Assembly: GCA_031550975.1 (NCBI GenBank)
Contig: JAVBOC010000003.1
Span: forward strand, 62,001-126,000
Direction: 5' to 3'
From: UBA947 sp031550975
GTDB lineage: Bacteria; Cyanobacteriota; Vampirovibrionia; Gastranaerophilales; Gastranaerophilaceae
DNA length: 64,000 nt
Shown here: positions 50,879 through 59,364 of the stretch, piece by piece
Layout: each line of letters starts with the position of its first letter
Position numbering within the stretch: the first letter of the stretch is position 1
The notes under the pieces: model-generated
Told to the model about the DNA's origin: nothing
Seen by the model: the letters and a program-made list of their open reading frames with translations, nothing else
Databases searched by the model: none
Made by a program: the position numbers and the translations under genes

Positions 50879-52144
50879 ATGCTTGATATTAAACTTATTA
50901 GAGAGAATCCAACAGAAATTAACGAACTTCTAAAACGCAGAAATCCGACTTTGTCAGTTGACGAAGTTTTAGAAATCGATATTGAACGCCGCAAAATTCA
51001 AACAAAAGCGGACGACCTTCGCGCAACTCGTAAAAACGAGAGCCAAAAAATCGGCGAATTAAAACGCAAAGGCGAAAACACTGATGAGATTCAAGCAGAA
51101 GTTAAAAAACTCGGCGACACAATAAGTGAGCTTGAAGAACAGGAAAAGGCGCTTGATGAAAAGCAACGCAATCTGCTGTTGCATCTTCCAAACACTCCAG
51201 ACCCTACCACACCGGTCGGAACTTGTGAAGAAAACAACGTAGTTGAAAGCACCTGGGGCGAAGCGACTAAGTTTACATTTACCCCAAAAGCACATTGGGA
51301 TTTGGTTGAAGAAAAAGGACTTGTTGATTTTGAACGCGGAGTAAAAATTTCTCAATCGCGATTTGTAATGTATACAGGCAAAGGCGCGGCCTTGGAGCGC
51401 GCGATTATAAATTTCTTCCTGGATTACCACACAAACCAGCACGGTTATCAGGAAATCTTACCGCCATTTATGGTGAACGCTCAAGCTATGACAGGCACAG
51501 GACAGCTTCCAAAATTCAAAGAAGATATGTACAAATGCGAAGAAGATGATTTGTATTTGATTCCGACAGCTGAAGTTCCTGTAACAAACATTTACGCAGA
51601 CGAAATTTTAGCGGAAGAAGATTTGCCAAAATACATGACGGCTTACACGCCATGCTTTAGACGTGAAGCGGGTTCAGCGGGTAAAGACACTCGCGGCTTA
51701 ATCCGTGTTCACCAGTTTAATAAAGTGGAACTGGTAAAACTTTGCACACCTGAAACTTCAAAAGATGAGCACGTAAAACTCACAGCAGACGCAGAAAAAA
51801 TGCTTCAATTGCTTGGACTCCCTTACAGAAAAGTAGCGCTTTGCACAGCTGACATTGGCTTTAGCGCAAACAAATGCTGGGATTTAGAAGTTTGGATGCC
51901 GTCTTATAACGATTACAAAGAGATTTCAAGCTGTTCAAACTTTGGCGACTACCAAGCGCGCCGCGCCAACATTCGCTACAAAGACAAAGCAACCGGCAAA
52001 AACCAATTTGTACACACAATTAACGGCTCAGGGCTTGCTGTTGGCAGGACTTTTGCAGCAATCATCGAGAACTTCCAACAGGCAGACGGAACAATCCTTA
52101 TCCCTGAAGTTCTTCAAAAATACACAGGCTTTGATAGATTATAG
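50879..52144 (+). CDS. serS: serine--tRNA ligase
   Basis: A 421-residue class II aminoacyl-tRNA synthetase. The N-terminal long coiled-coil arm that grips tRNA-Ser spans about residues 30-100. Motif 2 (TPCFRREAGSAGKDTRGLIRVHQF) and motif 3 (NGSGLAVGRTFAAIIEN) are intact. The ATG at 50879 was chosen for its AGAGGA 8 bases upstream. Its 3' end overlaps the convergent ankyrin-like gene by 6 bases. Confidence 0.97.
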   Translation: MLDIKLIRENPTEINELLKRRNPTLSVDEVLEIDIERRKIQTKADDLRATRKNESQKIGELKRKGENTDEIQAEVKKLGDTISELEEQEKALDEKQRNLLLHLPNTPDPTTPVGTCEENNVVESTWGEATKFTFTPKAHWDLVEEKGLVDFERGVKISQSRFVMYTGKGAALERAIINFFLDYHTNQHGYQEILPPFMVNAQAMTGTGQLPKFKEDMYKCEEDDLYLIPTAEVPVTNIYADEILAEEDLPKYMTAYTPCFRREAGSAGKDTRGLIRVHQFNKVELVKLCTPETSKDEHVKLTADAEKMLQLLGLPYRKVALCTADIGFSANKCWDLEVWMPSYNDYKEISSCSNFGDYQARRANIRYKDKATGKNQFVHTINGSGLAVGRTFAAIIENFQQADGTILIPEVLQKYTGFDRL

Positions 52145-52990
52145 TGCCCGTTTAGCTGCTCTTGCTGCTTTTCGGGCAGCCTTTTTTGCAGCTTTTACTG
52201 TAGCTTCTTCTAATTGTGTAGCAAGAGTTTTGGCAGCGCGTGCTAACACACCGCTTGCGTCTTGAGCCGTATATTTATCAGCAAGAGCTTTGCGCACAGC
52301 CAAAGGCAGTTTTTCTTCTGTACAAGCTAAAAGCTTAACTTTCTCAATAACTACAGGCATCATTTTATCTTTGAATCTTCCTTTTGACAAGTAAATTTCA
52401 GCCAATACACTTGGTTTTTGTTCAAAGAGTTCATTTATTAATAAAAATCCGTCTTCTTTTGCATAGTGCATTGCCATGTTGCCGATTTTATCATCACTTG
52501 TGTGGAGTTTAGCCAAAAAATTCTTATCTTTTGCAAACACTCGATGAGTTTCAGCAAGCTCACTAGTGATCAACGAGGCATAGTGAATGACTTTTCTTCC
52601 AAAACTATCGGGGTGGTTGTGAACAAATTTTATTACTTTTTTAGGCAGTCTTCCGTGAATTTCAGCCAATTTACCTTCGCCCTCAAAAGTCGCCGCAAGT
52701 CTTCCAACTGCATTTGGTGTAGTGTGCATTTTTATTATTGTTTTTATATCAGACGAGTTATGGATTCTCACAAGATCCGCCGAAGTTTTAGCCATATGAG
52801 AATGCAAATTACCTTGAATACTTGGCATCACATAAGATTCTAACATTAACGCTTTTGCAGTAGGGTTTTTAACCCCCTCCGCTGACGGCGCGAAATGTGG
52901 CATGTGGCTATGAGGGAGTTGAGCAGGTTCGGTCGTAGTCTTAGGTTTAATCGCCCCAAAGCTTGTATTATTTATTGCTTGAATTTTCAT
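52139..52990 (-). CDS. ankyrin-like repeat protein with SFG N-terminal motif and Lys/Ala tail
   Basis: A 283-residue protein. It starts M-K-I-Q-A-I-N-N with S10-F-G12, the signature seen in several unrelated proteins here. Residues about 85-215 hold four or five helix-turn-helix repeats of about 32 residues (a G-x-x-x-x-HYA pattern), similar to ankyrin repeats but degenerate. The last 35 residues are an Ala/Lys/Arg helix. AAGGAA precedes the ATG by about 7 bases. It probably binds a protein partner; function unknown. Confidence 0.65.
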   Translation of the reverse strand: MKIQAINNTSFGAIKPKTTTEPAQLPHSHMPHFAPSAEGVKNPTAKALMLESYVMPSIQGNLHSHMAKTSADLVRIHNSSDIKTIIKMHTTPNAVGRLAATFEGEGKLAEIHGRLPKKVIKFVHNHPDSFGRKVIHYASLITSELAETHRVFAKDKNFLAKLHTSDDKIGNMAMHYAKEDGFLLINELFEQKPSVLAEIYLSKGRFKDKMMPVVIEKVKLLACTEEKLPLAVRKALADKYTAQDASGVLARAAKTLATQLEEATVKAAKKAARKAARAAKRAL

Positions 52991-53123
52991 AGTTATTTCC
53001 TTCCAAGGTTGATGTATATATATGATTGTAGCTTAAAAAGTCCTGAAAGATTTTTTTTGTTATACATGGTCTGGGAATTTTACATTTGTTTACACGTTAA
53101 TTAGTTACAAACACCGATATAAA

Positions 53124-53153
53124 TTGACTTCTCGCTCCTCCCTGTGTCATAAT
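53124..53153 (+). promoter_or_regulatory. promoter of the Ski2-like helicase gene
   Basis: TTGACT (53124-53129), 18 bases, CATAAT (53148-53153). The leader carries AGGGAAGG before the ATG at 53180. Confidence 0.55.
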
Positions 53154-53179
53154 GTTATTGGAGATTAGGGAAGGAATAG

Positions 53180-55477
53180 ATGGAACAGGGGAAATACGGA
53201 TTTCCGTTTGAATTAGACGAATTTCAAAAAGAGGCTTGTGAATTTATAGATGCCGGAAAAAGTGTTGTGGTTTGCGCACCGACAGGAGCGGGAAAAACGG
53301 TTATCGCTCAGCACGCAATCCATCGCGCAATTGAACAAGGCCACAGAATTTTTTATACAACTCCATTAAAAGCACTTTCCAACCAAAAGTTTTACGATTT
53401 TGGGGCAAAATATGGCACCGATAAAGTCGGTCTTTTAACCGGTGACACCTCCATTAACAGAGGCGCACAGATTGTTATTATGACAACAGAAGTCTTCCGC
53501 AATATGCTATATGGCACAAATTTCGGTGCGGTAGCAGACAACCTGAAAGATGTTAAATACATCGTGCTTGACGAAGTTCACTATATGAACGACGAACAGC
53601 GCGGGACGGTTTGGGAAGAAAGCATAATCTATTGTCCGACAAATGTGCAGATAATCGCACTTTCTGCAACAGTCGCAAATGCTGATGAACTTACCGATTG
53701 GATAAATACAGTTCACTCACGCACGGAACTCGTTAATACGGATTTTCGTCCGGTACCGCTGCGTTTCCACTATTACGACAGCTCGCAACCGAACAAACTT
53801 TTACCGCTTTTAACACCATCAGGACAGTTAAATACAAAAATCAGGCCGGAAAAACGAGTGCCGTTTAGACAGCGCTCTAAGCAAGTGAGCCCTGTAAAAC
53901 AGGTCGTTCGGAATCTTAAAGAAGAAAATATGCTGCCTGCGATTTATTTTACTTTCTCACGCAAAAAGTGCGACGAAAACATGGAACGCTGCTCCTCAAT
54001 GGAACTTGTAACAAAAGCCGAACGCGCCGAAATCGAAAAATTTATCGATGAATTTGTCGCTGAAAACTACCATCTTTATGGCAACAAACACATTGAATAT
54101 CTTAAACAAGGGGTAGCATCGCACCATGCAGGGCTTTTACCGGCTTGGAAAAACCTGGTCGAGCAATTGTTCCAAAAAGGTTTGATTAAGGTCGTTTTTG
54201 CAACAGAAACTCTCGCGGCTGGTATCAATATGCCGGCACGCTCGACTGTTATAAGCTCCACCAGCAAACGCGGAGACAACGGTCACAGAATGCTCACAGC
54301 AAGCGAATTTCTTCAAATGTCAGGCCGCGCAGGCCGCCGCGGGATGGACGAAATCGGCTATGTAACCGTCATCGGAACACATTTTCAATCACCTGAAGAA
54401 GTCGGCGAACTGGTTTTAAGCGGCGCAAACCCATTAGAGAGCCGTTTTGCACCAAGTTATTCAATGGTTTTGAACCTGCTTCAGCGTTTCTCATTAGACG
54501 AAGCCCAAGAATTAATCAAAAAAAGTTTTGGTTATTTCTCGACAGGAACCCGCCTTCACCCGCTTTTAAAAGCGCTTGGCGACGAAGATACAATGATAAA
54601 AGAGCGCGAATTTGTTTGCCCGAGCAGACTCTCCGACGCGGATTTAAAAGCCTACGATTCAATGCGTAATATTTATGTTCAAGACCGTCAGACTTTCAAA
54701 AAAATAGTTAAACAAGAAAAATCAAAGCGTCGCGCGCTGTCTGCCGAAGTGCTTGAGTTTGGGAACAGGAATAAAGAAATGCTCTCTAAAATGCAGGCGC
54801 ACCCTTGTGATAGCTGCGGGCAATACAAAAAACACGCGAAAGCAGTGGAAGTCATCGCACGCTGCGAAATGCGTAAGAAAAAGATTGAAAAAGAAATTGA
54901 ACATCAACGCGATGTTTTCTGGAACAAGTTCCTTGCACATCGCTCAGCACTAACTGATGCGGGGTATTTAAAAGATGATTATCCGACCCCGGAAGGCGTT
55001 ATGACAGCCCAAATCCGCAACGAAAACGAACTTTTCTTAGCAGAAGTCATTAATTCAGGCTTGCTTGAAGGATTAAGCCCGGCACAGCTTGCGGCAGTAA
55101 TCTGCACACTAACAACAGAAGATTTGCGCGTCGAAATCCCGTTTATGCCGGTCTCTGAAACTGTTCGCAAAACAGTAAACCAAATCCGCAACATAAAACG
55201 CCGCGTGGAAAAAATCCAAAGCCGCTACGGCATTGAAGACGCTATGTACATCAATTATTATTTCGCTTCTCTCATTGAACTATGGGCAGAAGGTGCCGAC
55301 TGGGAAACCGTCACAGGCGAAATCGAAATGGGCGAAGGCGACATCGTGCGTTCTTTTAAGCGCGTTGTTGACGTCTTGCGACAATTAACCGTAATTTCTA
55401 ACGTACCGGAATCAATAGTTTTCACTGCCCGCGACGCCATAGACAAAATTCTTCGCGAACCGGTTAATGCAGACTAG
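53180..55477 (+). CDS. Ski2/Mtr4-like DEAD/DEAH-box RNA helicase
   Basis: A 765-residue superfamily 2 helicase. Walker A APTGAGKT at about 33-40, DEVH near residue 130, motif III SATVAN, and in the second lobe the ATETLAAGINMPAR and QMSGRAGRRG motifs place it with HelY/Ski2-like enzymes. The C-terminal part has a coiled coil with a CDSCGQYKKH cysteine pair and the DSHCT-like domain (about 590-760, EIPFMPVSE onwards). Cyanobacteria and actinobacteria carry similar proteins; the role is probably RNA processing. Confidence 0.88.
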   Translation: MEQGKYGFPFELDEFQKEACEFIDAGKSVVVCAPTGAGKTVIAQHAIHRAIEQGHRIFYTTPLKALSNQKFYDFGAKYGTDKVGLLTGDTSINRGAQIVIMTTEVFRNMLYGTNFGAVADNLKDVKYIVLDEVHYMNDEQRGTVWEESIIYCPTNVQIIALSATVANADELTDWINTVHSRTELVNTDFRPVPLRFHYYDSSQPNKLLPLLTPSGQLNTKIRPEKRVPFRQRSKQVSPVKQVVRNLKEENMLPAIYFTFSRKKCDENMERCSSMELVTKAERAEIEKFIDEFVAENYHLYGNKHIEYLKQGVASHHAGLLPAWKNLVEQLFQKGLIKVVFATETLAAGINMPARSTVISSTSKRGDNGHRMLTASEFLQMSGRAGRRGMDEIGYVTVIGTHFQSPEEVGELVLSGANPLESRFAPSYSMVLNLLQRFSLDEAQELIKKSFGYFSTGTRLHPLLKALGDEDTMIKEREFVCPSRLSDADLKAYDSMRNIYVQDRQTFKKIVKQEKSKRRALSAEVLEFGNRNKEMLSKMQAHPCDSCGQYKKHAKAVEVIARCEMRKKKIEKEIEHQRDVFWNKFLAHRSALTDAGYLKDDYPTPEGVMTAQIRNENELFLAEVINSGLLEGLSPAQLAAVICTLTTEDLRVEIPFMPVSETVRKTVNQIRNIKRRVEKIQSRYGIEDAMYINYYFASLIELWAEGADWETVTGEIEMGEGDIVRSFKRVVDVLRQLTVISNVPESIVFTARDAIDKILREPVNAD

Positions 55478-55497
55478 GAGTATTTATTTCTTCAACT

Positions 55498-56295
55498 TCA
55501 GCAATGTCTTTCAAGCGCCTCTTGTGAAAAAAAGCTTTTTTTCTCTGCTTCAATCTTGCTCCATAGTTCACCATTAAGTGTGTGTTGCTTTCGTAAAAAT
55601 CTCACTGCATCAGCAGTTTTTTCATTGTTCCAATGTGCTTTTTTGATATCTCGTATAACAAATATCAATCGCTTAATACGCTCCCAATCTACTCCAACTT
55701 CTTTATATAAATTGGTGATATTGGGTTCACTAAGGGCTAATTCATTTTGAGGTAATATAGCCAAAGCTCTTGCTTCTCTTGTCACTATAGCACCCGCTTC
55801 ATTTAACTTATCAGGTTTAATTATTTCGTTGGTTTTATTCATCCCTTTTATCATTTGTGCGTACAAAAGAAAAAAGTATACTACTTTGTGCTGTCTTAAA
55901 AATTCCCCATACTGCAGTTCTTCAGGGCATTCTTTTTTACAAGCAAGATCAATAGCTCCCGCAAATCCTTTATTAATATCTGCGCGTATTTTCTTCCAGG
56001 TATCAAGTGCTGGGGTAAATAAATTTAAATATGGATTTTCTTTTGTTATCTCAGGACGTATTTTTTCAGCAAATCCTCTCGTTGAGTCTGACACAAAATC
56101 CTGAGTCGTAATATGCGATGCTTTACGACTTAAATAGCTAAATTCATCAAGATTCAATTGATGCCTAGCCGGCATTCTTACAACATGTCTTATTTCTTGT
56201 GGCAAAAATTTGATTAATTGAAAGGCGTTGCTGTTGTGCCACTCTTTAAAAAATTTTCGATACGCAATATCTTGATTTATAATACTAATTTGCAT
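55498..56295 (-). CDS. hypothetical helical protein
   Basis: A 265-residue, mostly helical protein without signal peptide or membrane segment. It starts MQISIIN, close to the M-[KQ]-I-x-x-I-N beginning of the NPxFG family, but the NPxFG element itself is missing. No clear ribosome binding site or promoter is adjacent, so the start is uncertain (TTG at 56313 is the alternative). Base composition is more AT-rich than its neighbours. No domain recognised. Confidence 0.55.
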   Translation of the reverse strand: MQISIINQDIAYRKFFKEWHNSNAFQLIKFLPQEIRHVVRMPARHQLNLDEFSYLSRKASHITTQDFVSDSTRGFAEKIRPEITKENPYLNLFTPALDTWKKIRADINKGFAGAIDLACKKECPEELQYGEFLRQHKVVYFFLLYAQMIKGMNKTNEIIKPDKLNEAGAIVTREARALAILPQNELALSEPNITNLYKEVGVDWERIKRLIFVIRDIKKAHWNNEKTADAVRFLRKQHTLNGELWSKIEAEKKSFFSQEALERHC

Positions 56296-56441
56296 TTTTA
56301 TAGTAAAACACAAAGGATTAACAAAGGCAATGCAAAGGATATCTTTTTACTAAATGGTGGACATTTTTTAAAGCAAGTCAATCGTAGCAATAAGTGTATT
56401 TTTACCTCTATTTAGTATTGTAAATGTTTTTTAATTCGGGG

Positions 56442-56470
56442 TTGAGTATATACTATGGATATGTTACAAT
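56442..56470 (+). promoter_or_regulatory. promoter of the phosphodiester glycosidase gene
   Basis: TTGAGT (56442-56447), 17 bases, TACAAT (56465-56470) with a TGT extension. The leader of about 80 bases contains a small hairpin TGAGTG/CACTCA (56493-56515). Confidence 0.65.
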
Positions 56471-56557
56471 AGGTATGGGAGCATTTGCACCCTGAGTGTT
56501 AAATCCCACCACTCACTAAAAAAACGGTATCCGCACTAACCCGCAAAGAGGCTCAAG

Positions 56558-57781
56558 ATGGATACTACGTTCACACCCCACATATTTCACAAAGGCAAAT
56601 TTGTCGAAATTACGTTTTTATGGGGAGTACTATTGGCTATCGTGATGGCTCACGGGTTATTCGGCTTCGCTGCTGAGAAAATCGCTCATTTAAATATCCC
56701 GATTAAAGACACCGGGCAAACAATCGAGCAGATGAATGCAGAATTCAACGAGAGCGTGCGGCAAAGATACCCGCAAGGAGCGATAAAGACAGTTGAGGAT
56801 GGGGTTAAACACATTAAGGTTACAAAATATTATAACGGTCAACCGGTGAAGTTAAACATTGTTGAAGTGAACTTGAAAATAGCCAAGGATTTGAGATTAA
56901 CTCCCGCGCTGGCATCAGACCAGACGCTTCAGAGCAGAAGAACGATTACTACAATAGCTAAAAATAATAACGCGCTTGTTGCTTTAAACGGCACCTTCTT
57001 CAAGCCGCAAACCGGTGTTCCGCTTGGAACTTTAATGATTAACGGGAAGATGTACACCGGCCCTATTTACGACAGAGTTTCAATGGGAATCTTTGAAGAC
57101 GGAAGTTTTGATATGGGACGGGTTCAGCTTAACGCAGAAATCAAATCCGCAAAAGAGACAATACGCGTTGACAACATCAACCAGCCACGAATGCTCTCAA
57201 CACTTGTTCTGGTCTATACTCCGGAGTGGGGCAAGCTCGCGCCGCCTTCACCTAAATACGGAATGCAGATGGCAGTCGTTGATGGCAAAGTGATCTCCAG
57301 CGGTACAGCACGGCTTGAAATTCCGCAAGATGGTTTTGTCATCGTCGGCCCGACAGATGAATTGAGCAGAATCAACATCGACAAAAAAGTTAGATTAGAT
57401 ATAAAAACTCTTCCGCAGTGGGATAAAGTCGAACATATAATAAGCGGCGGCCCATATTTAGTCAGAGAAGGGGAAGTCTTTGTGGACATTGCTGAACAAA
57501 AACTTCTCGCAATTGGCGGCAGAAATCCGCGCAGCGCAATCGGCTACACAGCATCAGGCAACATAGTTTTAATCGCAGTTGACGGCCGCGAATATGCTTC
57601 TGTCGGAATGACCTTGACACAACTTGCAAATTATTTGAAATCAATCGGCTGTGTTAACGCAATGAACCTCGACGGCGGCGGTTCCACCGTGATGTACGTC
57701 AACGGACAGGTCGTAAACAGACCTGCTCAAGCCGGCGGAATCCCGGTTTCTAACGCGATAGCCTTGGTCAGAGCCAATTAA
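56558..57781 (+). CDS. phosphodiester glycosidase (NAGPA-domain) envelope protein
   Basis: A 407-residue protein with an N-terminal membrane anchor (about 17-40) and a soluble NAGPA domain (PF09992). The signatures are VALNGTFFKPQTGVPLG, the SGGPYLVREG stretch, RNPRSAIGYTASGNIVLIAVDG and MNLDGGGSTVMYVNG. The family cleaves sugar-phosphodiester bonds, and bacterial members act on wall glycans or exopolysaccharide. AGAGG is 6-7 bases before the ATG. It overlaps the convergent alcohol dehydrogenase gene by 4 bases. Confidence 0.9.
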   Translation: MDTTFTPHIFHKGKFVEITFLWGVLLAIVMAHGLFGFAAEKIAHLNIPIKDTGQTIEQMNAEFNESVRQRYPQGAIKTVEDGVKHIKVTKYYNGQPVKLNIVEVNLKIAKDLRLTPALASDQTLQSRRTITTIAKNNNALVALNGTFFKPQTGVPLGTLMINGKMYTGPIYDRVSMGIFEDGSFDMGRVQLNAEIKSAKETIRVDNINQPRMLSTLVLVYTPEWGKLAPPSPKYGMQMAVVDGKVISSGTARLEIPQDGFVIVGPTDELSRINIDKKVRLDIKTLPQWDKVEHIISGGPYLVREGEVFVDIAEQKLLAIGGRNPRSAIGYTASGNIVLIAVDGREYASVGMTLTQLANYLKSIGCVNAMNLDGGGSTVMYVNGQVVNRPAQAGGIPVSNAIALVRAN

Positions 57782-58932
57782 GATTTAAGGATTATGTCGT
57801 ACGCAATATCAGCTGTTACTGCGCCGCGTTCGCCCCATTTAGCACCACGTGCGCTCAGACGCTCGCGTGCCTGAGTTGCTGCTTCTTTTGGGTCGATATT
57901 GCGATCAGCCAGCTTTGTAACCATTCCGATTGAATTAAAGAATTCTTCAATTCTTTCAATCGCAATTTCAGCCGCTCTGATTTCGACCGGCTCATTTACA
58001 CCAAACACTTCACGCGCAAGTTTTGCAAGTTTCTCTGCCTTAAGAAGTTTTTGATTTTCCAAAAGTCTTGGCAGAATAATTGCTAAACTTTGACCGTGAT
58101 CCAGGCCATAAAGCACCGTGAGTTCGTGCCCGATCATGTGAGTCGCCCAGTCTTGAACACATCCGACTGACATAAAGTGGTTTAGCCCGCAAGTCGCGCA
58201 CCAGAAAATGTTTGCACGAGCATCGTAATCAGTAGGGTTTGCAAGCACCTTCGGCCCTTCAGCAATCAATGTGCGCAACAGTCCAAGCATCCAATCATCC
58301 TGGAGCGGCGTGTTCACATCGTACGTCGCATACTGCTCCATCACATGGACAAAAGTATCGACAATCCCGTTTATCGTCTGACAAACAGGCAGGCTATAAG
58401 TTGTTTCCGGGTCAATAATTGAAAACACCGGATAAACTTTTTCGCTCGCAAAAGCCATTTTTTGTTTAGTCTCAACACGTGAAATAACTGAGTTTCCGTT
58501 CATCTCTGAACCCGTTGCAGGAAGCGTAATAACATCCCCTAAAGGCAACGCGCATTTAACTTCATATCCTTTAGTGATAATTTCATAAGGGTCTTCGCCC
58601 TCGTATTTAACACCGGCAGCGATAAATTTTGTCGCGTCGAGTGCTGAGCCGCCGCCAACAGAAAGTAAGAAATCTACATTTTCTTTTTTCGCCAACTCAA
58701 TCGCTTTCATACAGGTTTCATAAGTAGGATTCGGCTCAATTCCGCAGAACTCGATCCAGTTGTACCCTTCAAGAGCTTTGACAACTTGATCATAAACTCC
58801 GTTTTTCTTGATTGACCCGCCGCCGTATATAACCAAAATCTTTTGCGATTTATCCAAAACACTCGGCAATTCTGAAATCATGCCTTTGCCAAACAATATT
58901 CTTGTCGGACGATAATAAGTAAAATTATTCAT
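57778..58932 (-). CDS. iron-containing alcohol dehydrogenase (butanol dehydrogenase type)
   Basis: A 384-residue NAD(P)H-dependent enzyme reducing aldehydes to alcohols in fermentation. It begins FTYYRPTRILFGKG and has the GGGS nucleotide loop (YGGGSIKKNG), SVGGGSALDATK, and the metal ligands in VDTFVHVMEQY and HMIGHELTVLYGLDHGQ. This fits the YqhD/BdhA subfamily. AAGGAGAG lies 6-7 bases before the ATG. A 28-base palindrome sits in its predicted leader. Confidence 0.92.
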   Translation of the reverse strand: MNNFTYYRPTRILFGKGMISELPSVLDKSQKILVIYGGGSIKKNGVYDQVVKALEGYNWIEFCGIEPNPTYETCMKAIELAKKENVDFLLSVGGGSALDATKFIAAGVKYEGEDPYEIITKGYEVKCALPLGDVITLPATGSEMNGNSVISRVETKQKMAFASEKVYPVFSIIDPETTYSLPVCQTINGIVDTFVHVMEQYATYDVNTPLQDDWMLGLLRTLIAEGPKVLANPTDYDARANIFWCATCGLNHFMSVGCVQDWATHMIGHELTVLYGLDHGQSLAIILPRLLENQKLLKAEKLAKLAREVFGVNEPVEIRAAEIAIERIEEFFNSIGMVTKLADRNIDPKEAATQARERLSARGAKWGERGAVTADIAYDIILKS

Positions 58933-58987
58933 ATTACACTCTCCTTTTTCTTAATTGTCCTCCTTTGGAGAAAAATTCGCTCGCTCG

Positions 58988-59015
58988 CAAGTATAAATAT
59001 AAATATTTTTACTTG
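58988..59015. promoter_or_regulatory. 28-base palindrome in the leader of the alcohol dehydrogenase gene
   Basis: CAAGTA...TACTTG arms; 12 of 13 pairs match around a 2-base centre. The minus-strand promoter is TATAAT at 59028-59033 with TTGTAT at 59052-59057 (18-base spacer), placing the palindrome just after the start point. It is an operator or an mRNA hairpin. Confidence 0.5.
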
Positions 59016-59146
59016 TCTTACTCGCTCATTATAGTACAAAATCAAACCCGAATACAATACTTTATGTTTACCTCCTTCTAGTTACAAAGAGGGGTAAATA
59101 TTTTTGCAGCATGATTTAAACTATAGTGAAAATGAAAGGAGTTCTT

Positions 59147-59323
59147 ATGTGTAAAAAAGAAGAATTAATCGAAAAAATTGCTCACGATACAGAAGTAGCA
59201 CTGGAAGATGTAAAAAAAGTCATCGACAAGGCTGAACATTATTTGCACGAAAAAATGCACGAACACGGGTTAGAAAGATTCAAGGAAAAAATTGCCGAAT
59301 TTTTCGAACATAAAAAAGATTAA
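59147..59323 (+). CDS. 58-residue protein resembling the HU N-terminal helices
   Basis: AAAGGAG lies 6 bases before the ATG. Residues 3-32 (KKEELIEKIAHDTEV, then DVKKVIDKAEHYL) resemble the first two helices of HU/IHF proteins, but the DNA-binding beta arms are missing and a second charged, His-rich helix follows. It could be a dimerising helical protein, an HU relic, or a chance likeness. A terminator follows. Confidence 0.6.
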   Translation: MCKKEELIEKIAHDTEVALEDVKKVIDKAEHYLHEKMHEHGLERFKEKIAEFFEHKKD

Positions 59324-59333
59324 ATAATTACAG

Positions 59334-59360
59334 CGGGGCTATAACTTGGTCCCGTTTTTA
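59334..59360 (+). terminator. terminator of the 58-residue protein gene
   Basis: CGGGGC (59334-59339) pairs with GTCCCG (59349-59354) with one G-T pair, followed by TTTTTATTTT. Confidence 0.65.
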
Positions 59361-59364
59361 TTTT

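Noticed and set aside
52466..52843. 125-codon plus-strand frame opposite the ankyrin-like gene
   Set aside because: Cys/Phe/His-rich product typical of a reverse-frame shadow; no start signals.
44444..55477. SNF2 ATPase and Ski2-like helicase as parts of a defence island
   Set aside because: Neighbours are gpmI, rpsU and serS; no nuclease, methylase or other defence gene nearby.
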